Assembly (NCBI GenBank): GCA_009733775.1 | Contig: WOGZ01000104.1 | Coordinates: 1 to 64,000 of the forward strand | From: Alectoria sarmentosa | Taxonomy: Eukaryota > Ascomycota > Lecanoromycetes > Lecanorales > Parmeliaceae | Direction of reading: 5' to 3' | DNA length: 64,000 bases | Made by a program: the position numbers and the translations under genes | Part shown: positions 32,601 through 43,634 of the stretch, one piece after another | Layout of the letters: the number at the start of each line of letters is the position of its first letter | Numbering within the stretch: the stretch's first letter is position 1 | Notes under the pieces: generated by a model | What the model saw: the letters and a program-made list of their open reading frames with translations, nothing else | Told to the model about the DNA's origin: nothing | Database searches by the model: none

Positions 32601-33464
32601 TCAAGAAAAGTCTTTTTTTGATTGGCTGCTTGAACTTGGTGTGAACCGCACCTCACACACACACACATTTCTTTCTGGTGGACCGAAATCATCCCACTTT
32701 TCAAACAAATGGCCTCCAGAAACCGACCACCAACACCTTGATTAAAAAAAACCCCCCCCCCCGCAGACGTTGTTTCACCTGCTTTACTTTCCCATTAATG
32801 AATCCTCGAACCCGAACCCTGTTTGAGCCACAGTCACAGTCATATCATAGTGGAGCTTCCTTTCAGCGAAACCCAGAGAATGAATGACAAGGGGGCAAGG
32901 CAAGGCAAGGTAGACTAAGTAGGTAGGTTTGGCAAATCAGCTCGAAGGATCACGACTCTCTCTCTCTCCACACACACCTCGATCCGTTAAACGCTCGGAC
33001 TGACTGATGCGCAACGCAGCCCAAAGTGCTGCTGGGAGGGAGCAGCTGCCGCCGCCGCCGTCGTGTTTGTTCATTCATTCTACATACATACATACTCCCG
33101 GTGATCCTATCCTCGTCGATGTCATACACCAAAACGGAACCGGTTTCGGGTTTGGATACATACGCCGAATGGCGGTCAACGTGAGGCGAATTCTCTATTC
33201 TCCGTCTTTGTTTTTTGGTTGGTTGGTTGTGGCAGCGTCCGAACGAAATTGAAGGTACTGTACTGTATGTTCAAGGTTTGGAATCCCATAACCGCCGTAG
33301 AACGAACGAACGAACGATTGAGGGGGTGGGTTTATGAACATTATAATAGCCACGCCCTGGTCTATGGATGGAAACTAGTACGATTCAAAATAGTAAATTG
33401 AAAGGCTCCCAATATGTACTCCCAGTGTTCCAAACGTCCGTCCGAGGGGTCCAAAAGGCCCAGT

Positions 33465-33489
33465 GTATATATATATATATATATATATA
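33465..33489. repeat. (TA)n microsatellite
   Basis: An uninterrupted TA dinucleotide run of about 12 units. Confidence 0.9.
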
Positions 33490-33936
33490 GAAGACCAGTC
33501 CAAATCAAAGCTTCACTTTATTTATATGCCCGGGGGCAGAGCGGGCATTTCACAGCGCCCAAGAAAAGCCAAATTAATTAGATAGAGAAAGTCTTGGGCA
33601 TCGTATGATGAGAAAAAAAGACTGATGAGGCGAGAGAGAAAGAGAGGTCTGCACTACAAAGTTCTGGGCGGCAAAAGACTCGTGCGCCAAGATCTCGCTC
33701 GAACTTGGAAGGTTGTCTGGAGAACACGCTTGGGTCTGTCTGCTTTGCGTCTGACAGGGTGTTCCGAGTGAGATTCGACTTTCACTGACCTCATGATGAG
33801 CTGACAAATAGTGAGTTTAATTATGGGTGATGTAATGCTAGACAGCGGGTCACTATCGTAGAAACAGCGTGAAGCGAAGCGCCAACTATGTATATATTAT
33901 GAGGGTAAGAGGATGATTCTCAGAATCTCGGGTGGC

Positions 33937-36056
33937 TTATGCATAAAGTCTGCCCGGGATCAACTTTCCCGTATCAAATGTCTCAGCAGAGCCAAAGGCA
34001 ATATGACCCACTCCACCTTCGGCGGCAACATCCTGCACTTTGACTTTTATGTCCTTCAGAAGCTTCGCTCTCTGCAACCCGTCCAAAGTGCAGCCTCCGG
34101 ACGGGAGGTCAATATACGGATTATCCCTCGTCATCGTGCTCACATACCCAAGGATTATAGGACCACGTGCCAGGTGTTTGACAATCACGCCGCATATCCC
34201 GCACAGCAGGAGTACAATTGAAGCGACGAACAAGATGGCCGCCCACATTCTGTTGCAAACATATATGTCCGTAAAGTTCGTAACCGTAGTCGTAGTGGTA
34301 TTAAAGGTCCCCAAATCAGATATCACGGGATTGTCGTTGATAGCAGAAGCGTTGCTCGGGAAGTTACCTGTCTGATACCATGGTACAAGGCTGCATTGCC
34401 AATAAGTATTGAAGACGAGAGAAAAACGCTCGCTAAACAGGTCGGCAGACAGTCCCTGGAGACTAATGCCGCCGCTTAATATCGACGTGGACAGCGAGTC
34501 CATGGTAGGGTCGGCGATGAAATATTCCGTAGGTGTCGAGCTGCCAGGGTGCTCACCACTGCCGCCCGACTTTGGCCAGTAGGTTGCGAAATTAGGCGCC
34601 CCTACTCCGTAGGTCAACAGCGTGTAGCCGGGCGGACGCTTATCAAATTTTGATCGGCGGATCTGTGTGACGCTGCAGGAGCCGTGATCGCAAGTTATAT
34701 TTGATTCGACGCTCGAACGCGTCACAGTGCAATTGGCAACGAATGCGTTATCGGAGTCGATGTCAGAGCCGGCGCTGAAATTCACCCCCCATGTTTTGAC
34801 GGCAGGATAAGAAGTCTGGTTGGGGTAGAGCTGGAAATAAGTCGAATTATCTGTGACGAAATCTAGAGAAAAGCCTCCCAGCGGTGACTCATCTGTTGTT
34901 GTAAAGTCTGAGATGATTGGGCAATCCAACACCATGTAGAGAGACTCCACATAGAAATGGTACGATCCGTTCTTCCTGATGCCGTCGATTGGCAGACCAA
35001 CCAGCGATGAATATGCTGTGTTACCAGGCGAGACATCATACCACCCATCGGCGTCGCTCTTACCTGTAGATTCCAATTTCTCAATTGTTGGGATTTTCAC
35101 GTTTGACCAGGTATCCACAGACGAAGCTTTGCTAGCTGGCGGACTTAAAAGAGCCGATAGGTAGAGAGCGTTGATGTAAAAATCGAATGACGAAGTGGCA
35201 TCCGCGCCTTGAGAAAAGATAGACGGTAATTCGGGGTCGAGATATGAAATATTTTGAACGGACAAGATTGGCTGTTTCCCTATTTCAAGTAGTCGAAGAG
35301 AGGCCTGACCTCCCAGTGGTGATAAGGCCCACAGCGCGATTAGACCGATCCCAAGTACATCGAAGGTGCGAAGCAGAATTTGCAACTCGACAGTGCCAAA
35401 GATAGTCAGACTACCCATCAGTTGCTCCAGTGTCTAGGGTGGCAATTTAGAAAGCTGTACGTTGACAAGCCATTCAACCGACTTACGCCCAACTTTGCGC
35501 CTCGCTCAGCTTGAAACGATGCGAGCGACCTCAGCGATCTTCCAACGATGGCGGCGAAGAGAATTGGAAATAACGTGGGTCCCTGGCAGAGGTCAGGCTA
35601 AGAAGCTGGTTCGTTGACTGGCTCCGGCATACCAAAGTTATAGCAGCCTTGACTTTGTCTCCGCCAGCTGATATCGGCGAGCCCGACAAGCGTGTCGCCA
35701 CGATGCTCAATACTATACTTGTCAGCTAGCGAAGACTGCTCTTGTTGGACCCCAGTACGAGTGCCGTGCGCTGTTTGAGACTTACCTGTGAACAAAAGCG
35801 GGATCAAGGCAATGAAGGTATCAACTGCCAACGATCCACCTTCCTTCCAGCCCGTCTTCTTCAGAGTCTTGAAGCTTTGAGGCCAGCCTTTGATCAATCG
35901 TGTCGTCTTGTGCGATTGCCCTTCAGCACTGTCTTGGCCATTATTCATTGGAGGAGAGTTGTATGAGCCGGCTTCTGACTCGATTGGTAGCAATTCAATG
36001 CGCGAGGCATCATCTTTGAGAGGGGTCGAGTTGGTGTGGTCACGATACCGCTTCAT
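33937..36056 (-). CDS. multi-pass membrane glycoprotein of unknown function
   Basis: Exons 36056-35786, 35712-35633, 35582-35487 and 35433-33937 give 647 aa. The N-terminal 70 residues are polar and cytosolic-looking. Hydrophobic segments follow at ALIPLLFTVLSIVATRL, GPTLFPILFAAIVGRSL, and ILLRTFDVLGIGLIALWALS. A large extracellular-type region has many N-x-[ST] sites and paired Cys (about residues 250-520). A last membrane segment (WAAILFVASIVLLLCGICGVIV) precedes a cytosolic tail. The GPTLFPILFAA....AERGAKLGTLEQLMGS core recurs in large ascomycete families of uncharacterised membrane proteins. I assign no function. Intron 1 uses a TATAG acceptor 13 nt after GCTGAC. Confidence 0.78.
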
Positions 36057-36565
36057 ATTCAGAACGGCATGGCAAGGTCAGACGATACGTTCGAAGATAT
36101 TAATTTATACAGTGTGATATGGCAAACATCCGACTCTGGGAGGGAGACGGTGAGAAGAGCAAAGATCAAGGAGAGTCGAGAGTGGCTCTCAGCCTTTTTT
36201 CCGTTGAAGAGGCGCGCTTTCGTTCATGTTCGGGATGTAAAGGGGCGGAGCACTTCCCACAAAGGTGATTATGGGGGGGGAAACATTGATGTGAAGTGCA
36301 CCAATCAGCTATGTATGCCGCCCGGGACTTGCCCAGGATAGAAAAGTTGTATGCATCTCGCTGTCCAGATAGGGCAAATCAGCTGCAGAAAGTCGCCGAT
36401 GTCGCCAATCGGCCATGTTCCTACATGTAGGGGGTCATATTGTAAGTATGCAATGATGGTATGATTACCACAAAAGGCACAGGGAGGGCAAAAAGCAGCA
36501 TACCTACGACCTAATTGGTTTATTGCAGCGATCTGTGGCGCTTGCCCAGACCGAAGAGTCGGCTT

Positions 36566-36742
36566 TACAGGGTCTTTGCGCAGCGGGTCGCCCCCAGCTG
36601 GTTCCCGAGCAGTGGCTTGGCAATCTTCCAGCACCCTCATTGATCAATTCTCTTTACCAAGCGGCCAAGGTTGCTTTGGCTCTCGTGGCTGCTCATGGAA
36701 CCTAGCCCGAAGGGAGGCAGCCCGCTGTGCAAAGACCCTGTA
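36566..36742. mobile_element. 177-bp MITE with TA target and about 30-bp inverted ends
   Basis: The left end TACAGGGTCTTTGCGCAGCG matches the reverse complement of the right end TACAGGGTCTTTGCACAGCG and continues as GGTCGCCCCC against GGCTGCCTCCC. TA dinucleotides flank the CAGGGTC termini, as for Tc1/mariner-type elements. There is no coding capacity. Confidence 0.65.
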
Positions 36743-36944
36743 CAAGTATGTTCTAGACCCCAAAGTACTTTGGTTTCCGGCCATGGGTTCGGGCCGCACA
36801 TGATGTCTGGCCTATCAGAGTCTCCAAGCCGCGTCGATTTGATACTTAATATTTGCGAATCTGTATTTTATCCATGGCGACTTTACAAATAATTTTTCCT
36901 TGATGCTTCCCAACTGCTGTCGAATTACAGGCTGTTTTCACTCC

Positions 36945-37090
36945 AAGTTGCCCCCCCTCCCCCTTTCGCTCCCGAGTAGTGGCTTGACAGATTTCCAGCT
37001 CGCTCATTGATCAAACCTCTTTAATAAGCGGCTAAGTTTGGCTTAGAGGCTCACGGAAATTTACAGGGGGGGGCAGCCCGAAGTGCAAGT
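36945..37090. mobile_element. mutated second copy of the 177-bp element
   Basis: Aligns to the middle and right part of 36566-36742, sharing CTCCCGAG-AGTGGCTTG, CTCATTGATCAA, and GGCAGCCCGAAG-like blocks. Most differences are C-to-T or G-to-A changes, for example GAGCAGTGG to GAGTAGTGG and TACCAAGCGGCCAAGG to TAATAAGCGGCTAAG. The ends are eroded. Confidence 0.5.
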
Positions 37091-37130
37091 AGGTAGCAAT
37101 TCCCTCCCAGTCGAGCCAGTGGCGTGCCCG

Positions 37131-37171
37131 CAAATCTCCTGCCAAGACTTCGATCAGGTCTTCATTCCTAT
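37131..37171 (+). pseudogene. fragment of a NACHT gene
   Basis: About 38 bases (CTGCCAAGACTTCGATCAGG and onward through CTTCATTCCTAT-GA) are nearly identical to 29057-29094 in the intact NACHT-ankyrin gene, where they encode CQDFDQVFIPID before the Walker B acidic residues. The similarity stops abruptly on both sides. It is a relic or a product of rearrangement. Confidence 0.6.
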
Positions 37172-38228
37172 CGATAAAGAACACGAATCGATCTTGACGT
37201 GGCGCTTGGAAGTATGTAAGAATACCAGATTTCCTGGTGACGTTCACCGCTCAGCTGCAAATTGAACTGAGGCTGGTTTGCAATTGTGGATTTCGGCCTT
37301 GCGCTGTTTGGAATCCCTATGATCTACGATCAATCAAGATGGAATACGCTGAGCCAAATGCCCTTCTCGGCTTGGGAAGCTTGTAAGATACTTCCCCAGC
37401 GTAGGTCTGTTACCCCTGGCCTTAAAACTACCAGATCGTTTTGATCTAGCGCTTCCCTATGCTCTGTCGTGAAAGACACTTCCTGTCTGCCAACATCATT
37501 ATTGATCGGCCACTCCGTCTTGACATGTGAGTATGAACACAAGCTTCAATCGAGGCCTTAAACCCCCCCCTGATGGCGCAATAGGGGTTATCACGATCGA
37601 ACGTATTGATCATCTGCAACGCGTGAGTATCAACAGCGTAAGGTGACCCGAAGTTTTCCAAAGCCTCGGACACTGGCACCAACTTTCCACAGCCTCCAAG
37701 TAATCGTCATGACAACTGCAGCCTGCATTCCGACTCTCCGCCCCATTTTCACAACGATGGTCGACAAGATCCAAATTCCGGGTCTCCGTGGCTAGGAAAT
37801 CCCACTGCAAAGCTTTCCGGCCCACGCGATAGGCATTCCTACGAGCTTTGACCCGTTCCCACCAAGAGCGTGTGGCGGGCCGACAGTGCGAGCCGTGAGG
37901 GCAGAATACGGCCAGATCAATATGGTGCCTACGAACAGAATTCTGGAGGTCAGGGAGCGGGATATGAGGTTGGAAGAGCGGGGTAAGGATGGAAGGGGAA
38001 AAGCTGAGGAGTATGGGTGGAGTGGAAGTCGTGCAGCCGTATCCGCGACAACTATGCTGTATGAAGCCCCATGGTGGCTTTGGGGAGTATTATTCATCGT
38101 CCTATCGTAGATCCATCCCTGAGCTCTGTCTGCCATCCGAAATGCCTACTTCTCCAGTCAAGGACGTTACATGTACTTGATCTCTTCTCTTGAATGAAGC
38201 GCTAGCATTACAGTCTCTCGATACCCTA

Positions 38229-39587
38229 TCATCGGCTTTGGAACCGGGGTAGGTCATCCGTAGCATTGACGCTTGGTATCTCGCACGAGGGATATCTTTC
38301 TACGTCCTGATCGCGATTGGTGGAACCCACATCACTCTCCGAGCGCCCAATCATAGCTACTGTATCGAGCGTCCTTTCTTGAGCGGCGGTTGTACCCTTC
38401 TTCGCCTGCATAAAAGTTCCGAAAGATCCCCCAAACGTAAGCGACATAACAGGCCGTGTGAGACTCGAAAAGAAACCCCGCAGCTTTTTGCCTTTGGCTT
38501 CGATGAATTTGGGCAAGAACAACGTGTTTGACACCGTGATCCCCAAACTGATCTCTGCAAACGCCCATATGCCCGCCCAGGCAGTGTTGTAGGACACGTC
38601 GGCATTTTGTCCTCCCATGCGGTCCAGGTAAACGATCATCATCGCGCTAGCGATGCATGCTCTAAAACCCAGAGTTTATCAGTCTTTGCGTGTGGGATCA
38701 AAATCCAGCCTTTGAACACTCACAGTAGGCCAATAGCGAACAGCAGCACGATTCTGACCTTGTTTCTGGCGGGGATCTTCAGCTTGCAGACGGCCCTCAC
38801 CGGAAACATCAGTATGGTCATGTCAGAAACCACGTTGAATGCGCAAGAGACGATGGCGCCGGTGTCATTATTGAGACATCGGTAACCCGTTATGAGCGGA
38901 TTCCAAAACGCTTCTCGTGGAGAACAGGCGAAAATGGTGACAAAAGTGGTGATAGTGTACCATACGCTGATGACAATAATCATGATTCTGGCACTGTACC
39001 ACATGAAAGGATTTACGGGTTTTTGAGGTGCAAACAAGCGAAGGTACTGCAACAGAATAGCCGCCTTGACTAGACACGTGGCGGGGGCGTAAACGATCTG
39101 AGCAATATAGAACCACTACCTAATAATCAGTCCACGATGAGAGAAGTTGACAAAAAGTATTACATAATTGACTCGGATGAAGTTATGCATCGGTAGATTC
39201 CATTGATGGACACCTGCTCCTTCAGCGAGACACAATCGTCCAAAAATGATTGTTGCGATGAGAAAGAGCTGATTGCCCAGGTCAGAAGACGCGTAAAGAC
39301 CCTTTCGCTTTCGAGATGGCTTACGAAAGATAATGTGACGAGATCTACGTCTTTGTTAGAATTGGTGCCACAGATCTGGAGAGCGACATCAAACAATCGG
39401 TCAAATCCACTTTCCGGACAACACGTAGCTTGGTATATAGGCGCAGAAGTAAGAGAGTACCTGGAACGACCGTGGAAAGTGTTCCGGAGACATAAAACCA
39501 CGCTTGTTCGCCGGAATGGTTTGTTGGGAATTGAGAGATAATACCTGGCGGCGTCTCCAAAGCAGGTTCCTGGAAGCGGTCTGCCAT
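38229..39587 (-). CDS. PTH11-like seven-helix receptor (fungal rhodopsin-like family)
   Basis: Exons 39587-39395, 39350-39325, 39268-39164, 39115-38724 and 38661-38229 give 382 aa with agreeing phases. Helices appear at WFYVSGTLSTVVPGTLLLLR, LSFLFLIATIIFG, NYWFYIAQIVYAPATCLVKAAILLQYL, MIIVISVWYTITTFVTIFAC, VSCAFNVVSDMTILMFPV, VRIVLLFAIGLLACIASAMMIVY and AGIWAFAEISLGITVSNTLF. Hallmarks are LLQYLRLFAP after helix 3 and a Cys near GYRCLNN in the extracellular loop. The C-terminal tail is cytosolic and polar. PTH11-like proteins sense surface or host cues in plant-associated ascomycetes; the ligand here is unknown. The 26-nt exon 2 and its 44-nt upstream intron are the weakest part of the model. 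Confidence 0.8.
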
Positions 39588-41522
39588 GGCGCTCGGAGTC
39601 ACCTCGGCCCTTGAAGACGAAAGATAGGTGATAGGGTTCGCGCAACGTCTTTTGCATAAGATTAATCCGAGAGAGGGACGAACAGTCGAGCAAAAGAAGC
39701 TCAATTCTGACGACAAGAAGTTTTAATCACGTGTAGACAACAGTCGAGTGAAAGAAAGGCGACAATGGTTCGGATTCTGAAACCTCATGAGCGACCATGT
39801 ATAAGGAGCTCCAATAAGCGGAGTAATCATTGCATGTGCATGCACGCATGGTCCTTGGCTTTGAAGAATTTAATAGGTTCTGCAGAGCCTCTGACAAGGG
39901 TAGATATGCAGGAGTAGAAGCTGAGAAGAAATGGTGTGGTAAAGTCTAAAATGAAATTACGGTGACTCCGTAGGTCGTGCGCCTTGTCCTGCGGAGGGAC
40001 GGCAACCCAAGCCGGATGTCATCAAGCCCCGCATGATACCAGCGATGCATTATCGATACGTGTCGTTTGGTTGTCTCTTCCCCTCATTATTCCGTATTCC
40101 TTAGAGGTCAGCAGATCATACATCTCAATTTAAGGCTCCAATGGTGCTTGCTGGATGCATGTACCTGAAACGAGAACGCTGCGGCTGAAGAACATCATTC
40201 GGAGGATAAAATACATTGAAGAAATGGAGCAAAGTAAGATACCTGCTCTAGCGACAGAGATGGAAACTCCTTCTTAGATCTAGAGTGTAACCGCGCGCTG
40301 ATTCGGAAGCCGAGGCTATTTTGCGTACTCATACACATAATAGACATAATAAGGTATGGTTCGTAATCCGAGACTACCTTGCATATGAGAGTAAGCACTA
40401 TAACAATAATGATAGCGAGGTGATTGAAATCGACGACGAGATATGAAGAATAGGTATGGAAGGAATAAGGAAATGGGGCTACATCGGCCTAACATCTCTC
40501 CGGTACTGTACGGCACCGAAAGTCCTGGACAGCGCTAGCGTCAGCCGTAGCCTTACCTTCAGAAGGTAGCCCCGTAGCAGAGGGAGCCTAGAATTGGTTC
40601 ATTGGAGCGCCTAGATTGAATTTAGGGATCTCTTGACGGGCCCCAAGCTGGGCTCAGGCCAGGTACATTTCCGAAGAATCTCCAAGCGCGTCGTCCGGGC
40701 AGGGCGTTATCCGAGATCTTGTCGTCCAGGACTTTTGGCACCTACCCGCGCTAGTGACAATCCTAGCCCTACTTTCGGAAGGTAGCCCTATAGCCTAGGT
40801 ATCAGCTTCCAAGTTATTCGAACCTAGAATGGTGACTGAAAATGACGCACAGGAAAACCGCAGCCTTAAGCTGGATGATCGGCTCGCGGCGAAGTGCATG
40901 CATCTTGCATACCACCTTGCACATCAGTGGCTGCTCTAGACACCTAGATCGACAATGGCAGGCAAATCAATTCGCACTCTGAAATCGAAAATGGTCAGTC
41001 GTAGGATCGTTTATGCATGACATGACAAACTAGTGCTGACTGTACTATGTCGGCCGGCGGTACGTCGCGACAATGACTTACCAAGACCGTCGAAGTCTGC
41101 CCCGCACCCATCAATATGTTGTACCACTGTGTGATACTGGTCCACGACGCCCATAGCTTCATTGTGTATCCAACAGGCCTATTCGAGACCCCATTGTTAC
41201 CACCCTTATGGCGAAGTTCTTCTCTATGATTCAGACCAACAGAAGTCGAGGAGGGTATGTGGTATCTACATAGACACAGCTTGGGTCTCCCAAAATAGCG
41301 ATACGTATCTTGAGACCGTTTCATCCGGCCCCCCACCACCCCCAGTTGCTTGATTGGCTTCATTGTCTGCACTGATGCAGATAAGTAATCAAGTTGTCCA
41401 CGGCTTTGCAAGGCAGAAAACCCTAATTTTCATGACGAGGCTGACAGCGTAATCGCCCTCTCTCCCTCTCGATATGCTGAAACTGCTGCTGCGCGCTCGA
41501 GATCAGAGGCGGCACAGGCAGA
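39588..41522. other. intergenic, no confident gene
   Basis: About 1.9 kb. Two related stretches at about 40540-40580 and 40750-40800 each hold a small hairpin (ACCTTCAGAAGGT and CTTTCGGAAGGTAG) inside AGCC-TA-CTT-C-GAAGGTAGCCC. A minus frame at 40995-41411 may be a gene relic but I cannot name it. Confidence 0.45.
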
Positions 41523-42773
41523 ATGCTCGTCTCCAAAAGCTCTGCGAATCGCCGGACTTCCCAGTCCAAGCACAAAGCTGCCTGTGATCAGTGCAATACT
41601 AGCAAGATGAAGTGTCCTGGTGGAGGTCCTCGGTGTAAGCGGTGCGCCGATAGCTCCCAGCACTGTCACTACAGCCTCGCAAGACGGTTTGGGAAACCGC
41701 CGGGAAGCAAGAACAAGAAGACACTCGAGAAAGCGCGTCAAGCGAAAGAAGGGAATCTTGGAGGGTAATTACGGCGCAGGCGGCGGTTGCTTCATCCCTC
41801 AAAACAATGGCAGCAGGGACGATGGCGACGGAACGTTGGATGATGAGAGCGAGCGCTGGGAAGGCGACGAGTCTCTTGATCGACTCCAGACGTCCAGTTC
41901 GACTTGTTTTTGGCCTATATCGCCCCTGATCAGTTACCCCGCTTTCCCTGATGCGTCGCAGTTCATACCTAGTCCTGAACAGGACTTCTTCGATGGTCAT
42001 CATAATGTGCCACTCGATGGTGGCGACGGATCAGTCATCCATTCCGCAGACCCAAAGCTCCCTAACGTTGAGGGGCTCATAGGAGTAGAGTCACGGAGGA
42101 CGTGGGCAGATGATCCGGACGAATACTGGAATGTGAGTATTCGTCCCCGTTGCACGCCTACTTTGATTAATCGGCAAATCAGTCTTCATCACCAAGCATT
42201 GACCAGCAGCTCTCTTCAGGTCCCGCAGATACCGGTATGTTTAGAAAGACATAGGCTTGTAAGATGAAACACTAAGACTGCCTAGATTCACCGCTCTCCG
42301 AATACTCGCACTCCTCTACCAATGAGACCCATATGCTTATCTCCCTAGACACTGTCGCGGCGCGACTAGAAGAGACTGCTGGATCCACAATCACGCGTTT
42401 CGAACAGCGACAGCCCACGCTGTGCCGATGTTTGCGGAACTACGCCGATGTCCTGTGCAAGCTTCAGACCATCGAAGACCGTCAACGCCCAGTCCAAGTA
42501 GACACCCTTCTTACCTGCGCGAACCTGGTCTTGAACATGGCCGAGAAGCAATTGAAATGCATCCAATGTCTGTACGACTCCTGCGTAGCAATGCAACTCA
42601 TTATGATCTTCCGAACGATCTTCACCTGGTCCCAAGACCAGTGTCATCCTTCAGGGACTCCTGGTCCAGATCTCCGAGTGACCCTGGGTCAACACGAGAT
42701 GACGGAGGATGAATATACTTTTGTCAAGACTGCACTGATATCAAGGCCCTGGACAGAACCAGTACCTTGTTAA
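41523..42773 (+). CDS. Zn2Cys6 transcription factor, AflR-like, C-terminus frameshifted
   Basis: Exons 41523-41764, 41817-42132, 42183-42234 and 42286-42773 give 365 aa. The binuclear cluster at residues 21-48 is exact (C-x2-C-x6-C-x6-C-x2-C-x6-C, starting CDQCNTSKMKC), followed by the basic RRFGKPPGSKNKK typical of AflR-type regulators. A central acidic and Ser-rich region and a helical C-terminal domain (CRCLRNYADVLCKLQ, LVLNMAEKQLKC, MIFRTIFTW) follow. After FVKTALISR (about 42742) the frame changes and stops at 42773. The next frame stays open to 42928 and continues with family-like sequence (RIEHVAWNRQG, FWNFQRLVSSLIQ). One missing base in a G/C run would explain it. Target genes are unknown. 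Confidence 0.78.
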
Positions 42774-43281
42774 AACTCATCATGTCAAGGATCGAGCATG
42801 TAGCTTGGAACCGGCAAGGTAAGCAGTCATGGGGCCATGAGGGAGGGGAATTTTGGAATTTTCAACGGCTCGTCAGTTCCTTGATACAAGATTTCAATGG
42901 TCTATCCAAAAGGCTTGCATTGGGGTAGCAGAGGAGCTACCGTGTTCGATAAGGACAGAAGTCTTCGAATTTTTTCTCTCCCATCACAATCAAAAAACAA
43001 AATAATGGTCGTCACCGTTGCAATTATTAATCACTTTATCAAGCAATCTTGTGATATGAAATTTTTGGCACAAAAATCGTATTCTGAATGATTTTCTATA
43101 AAGATTCCTCCAAGAGCTTTATCGTAAGTTGATTTGTTACAAACATATCGCGTTGTTTAATTGTGATGATCTTCCAAGCTTTCCACTACTGGCTAGCCCC
43201 GCGCGCCCAGCACATATTATGTTTGTATCCGAGACTGCTTGGCACTTGCACTCATTAAAATCCATATCTGAGGTAAGTATC
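42774..43281. other. intergenic; start holds the out-of-frame tail of the Zn2Cys6 gene
   Basis: From 42774 to about 42928 the sequence reads as the displaced C-terminus of the preceding transcription factor. The remainder is AT-rich and without features. Confidence 0.5.
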
Positions 43282-43488
43282 CACGGGGGTGACAGAAGTT
43301 GTCGTACACACCATGATCAGGGATCCTGAATAGCTCCGCAACGAAAAGTCTGACGTAGAAGCTTATGGTTCGTGAATTGTAGATATCGTTTCACTGAAGA
43401 AAATTTGTCGCAAAGGTAGCTCGACTTCTGCTATTTTGCAATACATCAGAAATTCTTGGTGTGTACGACGACTTCCGTCACCCCCGTG
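43282..43488. mobile_element. 207-bp MITE with 5-bp target duplication
   Basis: Inverted ends of about 32 bp: CACGGGGGTGACAGAAGTTG at the left and the reverse complement CACGGGGGTGACGGAAGTCG at the right, both continuing TCGTACACACCA. Flanked by GTATC at 43277-43281 and 43489-43493. No coding capacity. It lies 146 bp before the ELP4 start codon. Confidence 0.75.
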
Positions 43489-43634
43489 GTATCCTTTTGG
43501 CAGTGCGGTACGCAGATATCCACCAATCAAATTGTTTACTGAGGGAACCCTACACTAACCGACATCCATTGGTGGGTACTTCCGTGCCAAGAATACAGAT
43601 TCTTCCGCCGTACCAGTACACTTCCAAGCATGCA

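Larger units (their letters stand above)
30891..33936. other. 3-kb noncoding, microsatellite-rich tract
   Basis: No supportable gene in about 3 kb. Mono-, di-, tri- and tetranucleotide runs are frequent: C and G runs at about 31430, 31685, 31880 and 32249, ACTC at 31834-31852, GGATT units near 32497-32530, and those listed separately. Predicted frames here are built from the repeats. Confidence 0.7.
36057..38228. other. accessory intergenic tract with MITEs and a NACHT relic
   Basis: No intact gene. The tract holds a 177-bp TA-flanked element, a mutated second copy, and a short stretch matching the NACHT gene. Minus-strand frames at about 37450-38140 are fragmentary and not recognised. Confidence 0.55.
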
